In this document: positions 1 to 6,132 of the stretch, one piece after another
Numbering within the stretch: the stretch's first letter is position 1
Layout: each line of letters opens with the position of its first letter
NCBI GenBank assembly: GCA_963808455.1
Contig: CAWEHT010000360.1
Span: forward strand, 1-6,619
Length of the DNA stretch: 6,619 nucleotides
Direction of reading: 5' to 3'
Origin: CAWEHT01 sp963808455
Lineage (GTDB): Bacteria; Chloroflexota; Anaerolineae; CG2-30-64-16
Position numbers and translations under genes: made by a program
The notes under the pieces: generated by a model
The model's database searches: none
The model's input: only the letters and a program-made list of their open reading frames with translations
Told to the model about the DNA's origin: nothing

Positions 1-357
1 AGAGGCGCGGGCGCTGAGTGGGCGCACATCTCAGATTGGAGGCAAGGCGCCCGCCGACCACGGATCGGGCCAGCGGCCTGAGCTGCGTCCACATGGCCCG
101 GATGCCGCATCCCGGCGCGTTGATTCGCTCAGGATGGATCGTGTACGATCACCCAGAAGAGGCCTTATATCATTTTCGTAGTCTTCCAATGACCAGAGAA
201 ACCGGCCCCATGCCCCTCCGTGCTGGCGTGAACGACGGGGCAGCGGATGGCGCGGATAGCAGAGGTAAGCAGCCTTTGCCTTGGTGTCGGCTGATCAGAC
301 GTCACACGACTTTCCCAGCCTCGAGGCCTGCTCGCCTTTTTTGGCGGGCGGCAGCGA
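1..357. other. Region without a supportable gene, downstream of the methylase
   Basis: I find no open frame here with recognisable protein content. Frames of about 70 to 118 codons are open on both strands, but their translations look like low-information GC-rich shadows and have no convincing ribosome site. The only structural signal is near the methylase stop: an imperfect hairpin with an A6/T6 loop at 330-349 and the perfect palindrome GCCTCGAGGC at 318-327. The first 78 bases are open on the plus strand up to a TGA at 79-81, so the tail of a plus-strand gene entering from the left cannot be excluded. Confidence 0.5.
318..349 (-). terminator. Possible hairpin terminator after the methylase gene
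   Basis: On the minus strand, 8 bases past the methylase TGA, a GC-rich stem (GCCCGCC pairing with GGCGAGC, one mismatch) closes an A6 loop at 330-349. A second perfect 10-bp palindrome, GCCTCGAGGC, follows at 318-327. The position fits the end of an R-M transcript. No T-run follows the stem on the transcribed strand, so it is not a classical Rho-independent terminator and may only be a transcript-end hairpin or chance. Confidence 0.25.
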
Positions 358-1953
358 TCACTGTTCCTCCATAATTCCAAATCCAAGCTGGGTCGGCCTC
401 TGGGCTCGCGCGGCGGTCAACAGATCGGGGAGGGTATCTGCGAACTGATCGAGCGGAACCTGTAGAAGTTCTCTTGGTTCCATTTTGTTTAGCCCGCCTC
501 CATACACGCGCCCTTCCCTCGTCAATGCCGACGCTGGGATTTCATTCAGAGCCAGCCAGATAGTGTGCAGCAGTTGGGGCTGTTTCCTGAGTTCTTGTTG
601 CAGCGCCGCCTTCGGGTACATCAGGAGATAAAGGTTCGTTGCGCGCGCCCTTGAGTGGTTCATGATGAAGCGAAATGGAGGACGACCGTTGCCATCGCTG
701 CGTCCCATGTAGGTGCAAAGTATCGGCGCTGGCGGCCGGGCCTCTTGCGAGTACCAGGGCGAGCGGTGCGCGCACAGGTATGCCGAGTTGACACCCTGTT
801 CACGCCCCTTGGCGAGGTAGCCGGCCAGCCCAGGGTAACGCGAGGTGATCTCCTCCTCCGCGAGGGCGCAGTCAAGCAAGAACAGCTGGGGCTCGGTCAT
901 TGGGTTTCCAAGCGCATCAGCCTGGATCTCGTTGATCCTGAGAGCGCGCGGACTGGGCAGCACGGGATGCAGAAACTCGGCAGGAAGATCGTACTGCTCA
1001 ATCTTGGATTTGGTCAACACAAAATAATCGTTGTTTCCGGTCGCGATACCGCGCTTGACACTAAAAAGGTCGCCCAAGGTGAGTTTCGGAGGCGATCCGC
1101 GCTGCTCTTCCAACGGGAATCGCGTCCACTTGGGCTCCTTTTCCAGCAGGCTTGTAGGTGCTTTTCGGGACACTTTGGGCTGGGTCAGCGTACCGCCAAA
1201 GGTGAATTCAACCTCGTGGTTCGCGCGTGGTTTCCGGTTGCGAAACCATACCACTGCTGAAGAGACCAGCGCGTCGCCGAACTGCACGTCCTGTGGGTCG
1301 AAGCGGTGGATGCGCAGCAGCGTCACTTGGCTCAAAAGATAGGACTTCACTGCCCGCCCATAGTTGACATCCATGAACTCGCTTGGAATCAGCCATCCAG
1401 CAAGGCAGTCTTCTGCCATCCACGGATGGGCCAGGCCGAGGAAGTAGCAATAGAGACCGGTCAGCCCAGTCATCCTCACGCCTGAGACCAGTCTCACCTT
1501 CTCCTGAAGTCTCAGCTTCTCGTCGCTGGAAATATGATGGTGTCTGACATACGGTGGGTTGCACACCAGCAGGTTGCACCGAGCTTTTTCCGTAGCAGGC
1601 GGAGGCGCCAGGGTGAAATCCGTCGTGTGCAGGTTGAGAGGTGTTTCTCCCCAGAGGCGGATAGCCGCGTCCCCGAATAGAGGGTTCGACCTCAAAGCCT
1701 TCCGCGCCCTCGATCCTGTCCGCAGGAAACGTCCGCAGCAGGGCAGAGTAGAAAGATCGAGACCAAATCCCGGATCGAAGAATCTGATCCTGTCTGAAGA
1801 GGGAAGCAGGGCTTTGGCGCATTCAAGGACGTCTGAGGCGAGGGCCGTTGGCGTAGCAAACTGCCCTAAGCGGTTCCGCTCGGCCTGGCTTTTGGCAGCA
1901 TCAAGCTCCGCTTGCAGATGCAGGCGTTCTTCCTCGGCACCACTCAAGTCCAT
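358..1953 (-). CDS. Type II DNA adenine-N6 methyltransferase (Eco57I-like), XamI-type R-M system, motif I region frame-scrambled
   Basis: This is the modification partner of the adjoining XamI-like endonuclease. The family transfers a methyl group from S-adenosylmethionine to adenine N6 in the recognition site. From the ATG at 1953 it is 531 residues. Visible in order: the N-terminal segment GQFATPTALASDVLE typical of gamma-type N6 methylases, motif I beginning FFDPGFG (Asp60), and the catalytic motif IV NPPY at residues 132-135, followed by IPSEFMDVNYG and a long C-terminal target-recognition part. Start choice: the longer GTG at 1998 lies inside the endonuclease coding end, whereas ATG 1953 has GGGGTG five bases upstream and begins 2 bases after the endonuclease stop. 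Odd: about 27 residues after DPGFG do not resemble the family, while another frame across the same bases reads SFYSALLRTFPAD and GFEVEP, the expected continuation. Two compensating one-base shifts (near 1757-1761 and 1678-1681) explain this. Activity is doubtful if they are real. Confidence 0.9.
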   Translation of the reverse strand: MDLSGAEEERLHLQAELDAAKSQAERNRLGQFATPTALASDVLECAKALLPSSDRIRFFDPGFGLDLSTLPCCGRFLRTGSRARKALRSNPLFGDAAIRLWGETPLNLHTTDFTLAPPPATEKARCNLLVCNPPYVRHHHISSDEKLRLQEKVRLVSGVRMTGLTGLYCYFLGLAHPWMAEDCLAGWLIPSEFMDVNYGRAVKSYLLSQVTLLRIHRFDPQDVQFGDALVSSAVVWFRNRKPRANHEVEFTFGGTLTQPKVSRKAPTSLLEKEPKWTRFPLEEQRGSPPKLTLGDLFSVKRGIATGNNDYFVLTKSKIEQYDLPAEFLHPVLPSPRALRINEIQADALGNPMTEPQLFLLDCALAEEEITSRYPGLAGYLAKGREQGVNSAYLCAHRSPWYSQEARPPAPILCTYMGRSDGNGRPPFRFIMNHSRARATNLYLLMYPKAALQQELRKQPQLLHTIWLALNEIPASALTREGRVYGGGLNKMEPRELLQVPLDQFADTLPDLLTAARAQRPTQLGFGIMEEQ

Positions 1954-1955
1954 CG

Positions 1956-2913
1956 TCACACCCCGAACTTCACTAAGTCCTCGATGCGATGCTCCCACAC
2001 CCAGTCAATCTGCTCGGCCGCCTCAAAGCCCAGGTACTGGCGTGTCAAAATACCCGCAGAGAAAAAGGGTGTACTCGACGTCGTTGCCGTAGGCTCTCCG
2101 CAGCATCTGCATCTTGGTTGCTTCTTCTTTTCGCCGCTTGTTCACATTTGTGTAATCACCTGCGGACTTTGCCTCGATCAAGAGTGGAAGGTCCCCCGGC
2201 CGGCTTCGCCCCCGCATGATAACTGCGTTCGACGGGAATGTTGACAACCTTCTCGTTCTCTAGCTTGGCGGGCACGTTTAACCGGAAGGCAAAAGTGCCG
2301 GGGGGCATCTCTCCAAATTTCACCTTGCCTCTGCAGGCAAATGCTCGTAGCCCCGCGCTTCTAGCAGCGAGCCGATCAACTTCAGTTGCCTCGCTTCCTG
2401 GGCGTTGCGGACTATTGGGTCGGCGGTGGCTCCGCACAGCCGGTCCGCAATGATAGTTGCGGCGCGGTAGAGCCGCTCAGGAGTGGGCTCAGCTCCGTCA
2501 CTGAGCCAAGTGAGGATATCGCGGTCCGCCAGCGTTTCGATCAGGCCGCCGATCTTGCGCAACTCCACGTCAAGCCCCGGCCCGCCCAGCCTAACCGGAA
2601 GCAAGCCCTTCTCCAGTCGCTCGACCATGCTTTTTGGCACCCCTGCCAGGCCTACCAATCTATCCCGGGCTAAGGGCGGACAAGTGCACATTCGTAGTGT
2701 CTGAATTACTGCTGGATTGGCTCTCAGGATCTCGGGACTGATGTTCGTGAGATTCTGAGTGGACTTAAGAGTGTCCTCGACGTGGCCAGTGACTTGCACT
2801 CTCGTCTCGCGGAACGTGCCAGGCGCAAACCGAAGGAACCACTCGTTGTAGAGATCGACGGAGAGGGCAATGTCAGTCTTCCATAGGTCGGGCTTATCTC
2901 GATTTACAGCCAT
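1956..2913 (-). pseudogene. XamI-family type II restriction endonuclease, broken by three frameshifts
   Basis: The intact family cuts duplex DNA at a short palindrome; XamI itself recognises GTCGAC. The N-terminal two thirds read in one frame from ATG 2913 and carry MAVNRDKPDLWKTDIA, LRMCTCPPLARDRL and DRLCGATADPIVRNAQEAR, which I recognise as XamI-like. That frame stops at 2320. The next part (KFGEMPPGTFAFRLNVP, VNIPV) is in a second frame, the nuclease core (LPLLIEAKSAGDYTN, NKRRKEEATK, LFLCGYFD) in a third, and the end (YLGFEAAEQIDWVWEHRIED) in a fourth segment ending at TGA 1958-1956. Inferred shifts: one base missing near 2322, one extra at 2227-2229, one extra near 2035-2040. Correcting all three gives 957 nt, exactly 318 codons plus stop. 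EAK is the PD-(D/E)xK signature; the second shift falls on the codon expected to give its Asp (PVD). As written it makes no complete enzyme; read error is the alternative. Confidence 0.9.
1959..1964 (-). promoter_or_regulatory. Ribosome binding site deciding the methylase start
   Basis: GGGGTG on the minus strand ends five bases before the ATG at 1953. It overlaps the last codons of the endonuclease (its TGA is at 1958-1956), so methylase translation is probably coupled to translation of the upstream gene. This supports ATG 1953 over the GTG at 1998. Confidence 0.5.
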
Positions 2914-2926
2914 GGGGTTACCCCAT
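2912..2926. promoter_or_regulatory. Perfect 15-bp inverted repeat overlapping the endonuclease start
   Basis: ATGGGGTTACCCCAT is a perfect inverted repeat with 7-base arms around one centre base. On the minus strand it begins with an ATG (2926) giving the two-codon frame ATG GGG TAA and ends with the endonuclease start ATG (2913). The site could be an operator for a regulator or a small mRNA hairpin masking the start. Its placement supports a control role, but its binding partner is unknown and no controller gene is visible in the window. Confidence 0.45.
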
Positions 2927-2931
2927 TGTAG

Positions 2932-2936
2932 TCCTT
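2932..2936 (-). promoter_or_regulatory. Shine-Dalgarno AAGGA, spaced for a mini-cistron rather than for the endonuclease ATG
   Basis: AAGGA lies five bases before the first ATG (2926, reading ATG GGG TAA) but 18 bases before the endonuclease ATG (2913). The ideal spacing therefore serves the two-codon frame. In the endonuclease frame no other start codon occurs between ATG 2913 and an upstream TAA, so the distant start is the only available one. The hairpin from the inverted repeat might shorten the effective distance. Confidence 0.4.
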
Positions 2937-2998
2937 GTGATCGCGCGGATTAGCCTTCGCCACAGAAAGTCGGCAACGCGGGCGAACGGTCTACATTC

Positions 2999-3007
2999 AG
3001 TATAGCA
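2999..3007 (-). promoter_or_regulatory. Candidate extended -10 promoter for the R-M operon
   Basis: The minus strand reads TGCTATACT, an extended -10 (TGn followed by TATACT, five of six consensus bases). No good -35 is present about 17 bases upstream (TCGGCC), as is often tolerated with an extended -10. It lies about 85 bases before the endonuclease start and within 42 bases of the IS left end, so the insertion appears to have left the promoter intact. Confidence 0.4.
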
Positions 3008-3030
3008 TAGCTGGCAGACCAGGCCGAAAC

Positions 3031-3040
3031 GCAGCCATCC
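3031..3040. repeat. Target site duplication, left copy
   Basis: GCAGCCATCC directly abuts the left end of the insertion sequence and is repeated exactly at 4306-4315. Ten bases is within the range usually reported for ISAs1-family elements (about 8 to 10). Confidence 0.85.
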
Positions 3041-3041
3041 C

Positions 3042-3060
3042 AGGGCAATCGCGTCTTATT
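3042..3060 (+). repeat. IS left terminal inverted repeat
   Basis: AGGGCAATCGCGTCTTATT is the exact reverse complement of 4286-4304. Identity stops after 19 bases on the inner side. Confidence 0.92.
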
Positions 3061-3066
3061 CTTGAG

Positions 3067-3094
3067 TTGACGCGGAACCAAAATGGACTATCGT
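3067..3094 (+). promoter_or_regulatory. Promoter of the transposase gene
   Basis: TTGACG at 3067-3072 (five of six -35 consensus bases) is followed after 16 bases by TATCGT at 3089-3094 (a four-of-six -10 match). It lies just inside the left inverted repeat and about 30 bases ahead of the transposase start, the usual arrangement in insertion sequences. Confidence 0.5.
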
Positions 3095-3125
3095 TGCGGG
3101 ATCATCGTCCATTGGAGGTTCTGCT

Positions 3126-4290
3126 ATGTGTTTGCATCCCCTGGCCCGTACGCAGCCGGGCGTCAGTATCACAGCTCATTTTGCCGACTTGCGTGATCCC
3201 CGGCTCGAGCGCACGAAAGCGCACGATCTGGCGACGATTCTGGTGATTGCGATCTGCGCCAGCATCGCAGGCGCCAATGATTGGGTCGCCGTGGCCGAGT
3301 TCGGCCGCACCAAACAGGCTTGGTTTCGTACGTTTCTCGATTTGCCCAACGGCATCCCATCGCACGACACGTTCTGGCGCGTGTTCCGGGCTCTAAACCC
3401 CGATGATTTCCAGACCTGCTTCTTGAACTGGATCCGTGCGACGAGCCCGTTGATCCAGGGGCAAGTGATCGCCATCGACGGTAAGCAGTTGCGGCGTTCG
3501 CACGATAAGGGCCTCGGCCGCAGCGCCATTTATATGGTCAGCGCCTGGGCCACCGCCAATCATCTGGTGCTGGGCCAACGCAAGGTCGCCGAGAAATCGA
3601 ACGAAATCACCGCCATTCCCGAGTTGCTGCGGGCGCTTGATCTGGCCGGCTGCCTGGTCACCATCGATGCCATCGGCTGCCAAACCGCCATCGCCCAGCT
3701 CATTGTGGACCAGAACGCCGATTATTTGCTGGCGCTCAAGGCCAATCAAGGGCAACTCTACGACGACGTGGCGCTCCTCTTTGCCGACCTGACGGCCAGC
3801 CAGAACCAGGCCTACGCGCACAACTACGCCAAAATGAGCGGCAAAGGTCATGGCCGGATCGAGATTCGCCAAGCTTGGACGATCAGCGACCCGCAGGTGC
3901 TCACGCACTTACGTCATGCCAACCAGTTTGCGCATTTGACGACCGTGATGATGGTGCGCCTCGAACGACGCTGCGCTGCCGATGTCTCAGTCGAGACGCG
4001 CTACTACATTTCCAGTAGCCACACCAGCGCTGCCCGGCTGCTGCGCAGCAAACGGCAGCACTGGCGCATCGAGAACTCCCTACACTGGAATCCTGGACAT
4101 CGCGTTTCGGGAGGACGAATCACGCCTGCGCAAGGACCATGGCGCCCAAAACTTCGCCATCCTGCGCCACATCGCTCTCAACCTGCTCAAACAGGAGACC
4201 ACCTACAAGCTGGGCGTCTTCAACAAGCGCCTCAAGGCTGCCTGGGACCTGGACTACCTGCGCACCGTACTGGCAACGCTGTTCAAATAA
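3126..4290 (+). pseudogene. ISAs1-family DDE transposase with one frameshift near the C-terminus
   Basis: It catalyses cutting and joining at the IS ends. The ATG at 3126 is supported by GGAGG at 3114-3118, seven bases upstream. The N-terminus (SITAHFADLRDPRLER, ILVIAICASIAGANDW) matches the DDE_Tnp_1-associated domain. The catalytic core follows: Asp118 in IAIDGKQLR, Asp181 in TIDAIGCQ and Glu316 in WRIENSLHW. Right after W321 the frame changes: expected ILDIAFREDESRL and the C-terminal helices (FAILRHIALNLLK) are in another frame, running to TAA 4288-4290. Removing one A of AA at 4089-4090 restores a 387-residue protein, a normal length for the family. As written, translation instead runs on to 4418, past the IS end, with unrelated sequence. 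I know of no programmed frameshift at this place in the family, so loss of function (or a read error) is more likely than recoding. Confidence 0.88.
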
Positions 4291-4304
4291 GACGCGATTG
4301 CCCT
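4286..4304 (-). repeat. IS right terminal inverted repeat
   Basis: It is the exact reverse complement of 3042-3060 and includes the last transposase codons and stop. Confidence 0.92.
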
Positions 4305-4305
4305 A

Positions 4306-4315
4306 GCAGCCATCC
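4306..4315. repeat. Target site duplication, right copy
   Basis: GCAGCCATCC is identical to 3031-3040. The next bases, AGGGCA, also match the start of the IS terminal repeat, so the original target looked partly like an IS end. Confidence 0.85.
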
Positions 4316-4422
4316 AGGGCAGAGTTTCCAATTTGCGTGGACGGTGGATGTTAGAGTATGCGGGTTGCATTCTGGGTTCGGGGTTGATGGACGGCAAGCG
4401 GTGGCGCGGGGCCCATAGCGCC

Positions 4423-5175
4423 CTACGCGAGGCGGATGTCGCCGACGCTGCCAACGATCACATCGGCGAGGGGCTCCAGCTGGGCGCGCGTGCTGACCCC
4501 TGATAGCACGCCAACCTTCAACGCCAGCCCGGCGCGCGCGCCCATGATGAGGTCATAGGAAGTGTCGCCAACGACGGCTGCCTCGGAAGGCGCGATGGCC
4601 AGCAGGCCGCACGTATGCAGCACACGCTCCGGCGCCGGCTTGGAGGGCAGGGCAGCGTTCCCGGCCACCACCACGTTGACCAGATCCAGGATGCCGAGCG
4701 CTTGCAGCGAACAGCGGGTGGGCTCCTCGGCGTCGGCGGTGTCCACCGCGATGCGCACCCCGGCACGGCGCAGCCCGGCGCACAGCCGGGGCAGATCGGC
4801 CGTCGGGCGCGTCAGGCGGGCCAGCGCGGACGGCGTGCAGACCTCTTGCCAGACCGCGCCCACGGTCTGTTCGGCGGCAAGCCACGACATACCATGGCGG
4901 TAGAGCACGCTGGAGAGGATCGTGAGCGTCTGGCGGGTGCCGCTCATGGCCCAAGGACCATCGGGGCGCGTGCGCCCGCACTGCCAGTCATAGCCGATGC
5001 CGTCATAGAGCGCGCCGGCCAGCGCCGCGTCGCCCCCTGCCCTTCCGGCGATCTGCCCCACCGCGCCGCGGGCCAGCTCAGCCCACATGAATTCGAAGTC
5101 CAGCAGCGTGCCGTCCTTGTCGAAGATGACCAGGCGGAGATCCGACGCCACTTCGCCGATCTGCAGCAGAGCCAT
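4423..5175 (-). CDS. HAD-superfamily hydrolase (phosphoglycolate phosphatase-like)
   Basis: This is a 250-residue cytoplasmic phosphatase of the haloacid dehalogenase superfamily, probably acting on a small phosphorylated metabolite; the substrate cannot be read from sequence. Motif I is VIFDKDGTLLD with nucleophile Asp19 and acid/base Asp21. A helical cap insert spans about residues 28-125, the C1-cap arrangement of phosphoglycolate phosphatase-like enzymes. Motif II is AVDTADAE (Thr146), motif III is Lys179 in PSKPAPE, and motif IV is VVGDTSYD (Asp204, Asp208). All catalytic positions are present and the frame is unbroken. The ATG at 5175 follows the PHP stop by one base (TAG-C-ATG) with GAGG at 5183-5180, only four bases upstream, so translation is probably coupled. 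It is the last gene of the leftward FHA-PHP-HAD group. A weak GC stem without T-run lies at 4403-4422 just after its stop. Confidence 0.9.
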   Translation of the reverse strand: MALLQIGEVASDLRLVIFDKDGTLLDFEFMWAELARGAVGQIAGRAGGDAALAGALYDGIGYDWQCGRTRPDGPWAMSGTRQTLTILSSVLYRHGMSWLAAEQTVGAVWQEVCTPSALARLTRPTADLPRLCAGLRRAGVRIAVDTADAEEPTRCSLQALGILDLVNVVVAGNAALPSKPAPERVLHTCGLLAIAPSEAAVVGDTSYDLIMGARAGLALKVGVLSGVSTRAQLEPLADVIVGSVGDIRLA

Positions 5176-5176
5176 G

Positions 5177-6076
5177 CTACCTCAGAAAGAGCGGATTGCT
5201 CCAGGCCTTGCGGCCGGCCTGGTCCTGGCACGTGACACGCACGTAGCGCTGGCGAGGATCCAACCTGCACTCCGCCTCGGCCAACGTGGCGCCGGGCGGT
5301 GCCATGAGGCGTTGGGCGTAGCGGCCGAAGCCGCCGAAGTCGATGACGGCTGCGGGCGAGCAGCGGACGTAGGCCACCCCGCCGGCAATCCCGAACTCGC
5401 TGATTTCAGGGCCGCAGCTGGCATAGAAGTGTCCCTGTTCCAGAGCCGTGCAGATGGCTGCGCAGCTCAACTCCGGCGCTCTGAGCCAGATCCAACCCAA
5501 ACCTGCATCCCATGAATGATCCCACCAGTGCGCGTCATCTACCGCCGCGCCCCACAGCCTGTGGCCGGACGCGAGCACGTCGTCCCAATGCACCGTCGAG
5601 AGGCCCTTGCCGTTGATCACCTCGCAGTTGGTATTGTAGATTTCCAGCGCACAGCACCCGTCCAGGCCCAGCAGATCGCGCGACATTTCGCCCGACCAGT
5701 AGGGATGGGCCAGGACGACGGCGGTCGCGCCCGCCGCGCGCAGCCCGGCAATGGCGGCGTCGAGAGGCAACTGATGCCCGTCCGGCGGCCGCTCCAGCGC
5801 AGCCGGCAGCCCGGAAGCGAGCCCTACAAGGTGGTAGACCCCGGCTGCCGGGTCCACGCCATCCACCTCGATCCCGCCCAGCACCAGCAGGGTGCCCTCG
5901 ACCCGCGTCTCCGACCACCGCCAATGGTCGGTAAGGGCGACGAAATCATAGCCCATGTCGCGGTACAAAGCCACGACCGCCTCAGGTGTGCGCCGGCCGT
6001 CCGATATCGTGGTGTGCGTGTGCAGGTTGCCGCGCCACCACCGGCCCTGCGCCCTGAAGGGATCACCTGCCTGCAT
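5177..6076 (-). CDS. PHP-domain metal-dependent phosphoesterase, CehA/McbA-like
   Basis: PHP proteins bind two or three metal ions and hydrolyse phosphate esters; CehA/McbA-type members act on varied esters, so the substrate is open. Numbered from the ATG at 6076 (299 residues): HTHTTISDG with His19, His21 and Asp26; ALTDH with Asp50 and His51; GGIEVDG with Glu70; LAHPYW with His124; LEIYN with Glu145; and VDDAH with Asp181 and His183. These are the usual metal ligands in the usual order, so an active site is likely. The C-terminal third looks like a small beta-rich domain. Start choice: ATG 6076 has GAGG at 6086-6083, six bases upstream. A longer frame from TTG 6136 overlaps the FHA stop (TTGA) and would add 20 low-complexity residues; I think it less likely. 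No signal peptide or membrane segment is visible. It lies 56 bp after the FHA gene and one base before the HAD gene, as in an operon. Confidence 0.88.
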   Translation of the reverse strand: MQAGDPFRAQGRWWRGNLHTHTTISDGRRTPEAVVALYRDMGYDFVALTDHWRWSETRVEGTLLVLGGIEVDGVDPAAGVYHLVGLASGLPAALERPPDGHQLPLDAAIAGLRAAGATAVVLAHPYWSGEMSRDLLGLDGCCALEIYNTNCEVINGKGLSTVHWDDVLASGHRLWGAAVDDAHWWDHSWDAGLGWIWLRAPELSCAAICTALEQGHFYASCGPEISEFGIAGGVAYVRCSPAAVIDFGGFGRYAQRLMAPPGATLAEAECRLDPRQRYVRVTCQDQAGRKAWSNPLFLR

Positions 6077-6132
6077 GCCACGCCTCTCTCCCGGGGATGC
6101 CCCGGCCCCGCAGTTCGGTTCGGATGCGGCCC

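Larger units (their letters stand above)
3041..4305 (+). mobile_element. ISAs1-family insertion sequence, complete, 1265 bp
   Basis: The element is bounded by perfect 19-bp inverted repeats (AGGGCAATCGCGTCTTATT at 3042-3060 and its complement at 4286-4304), each with one further unmatched outer base (C left, A right). Exact 10-bp direct repeats lie immediately outside, so both boundaries are set by the sequence. It carries one plus-strand transposase gene with its own promoter and ribosome site; the transposase TAA (4288-4290) sits inside the right inverted repeat. Size and layout fit the ISAs1 family. It inserted between the HAD gene and the R-M promoter. Exact repeats indicate a fairly recent single transposition, although the transposase now has a frameshift. 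Confidence 0.92.

Noticed and set aside
93..180. Plus-strand frame with MARMPHPGALIR, resembling the N-terminus of HigA-type antitoxins (HPG motif)
   Set aside because: The match is only about ten residues and the expected helix-turn-helix does not follow in any frame I read.
655..1260. Long open frame on the plus strand opposite the methylase
   Set aside because: It is antisense to a recognisable methylase with family motifs on the other strand, and its translation shows no domain-like pattern.
1951..1998. GTG at 1998 as the methylase start
   Set aside because: It would lie within the endonuclease coding end, and the ATG at 1953 has a better ribosome site and the normal adjoining-gene spacing.
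4403..4422. Stem GGCGC/GCGCC just after the HAD stop as a terminator
   Set aside because: Five base pairs, a ten-base loop and no T-run on the transcribed strand; too weak to call.
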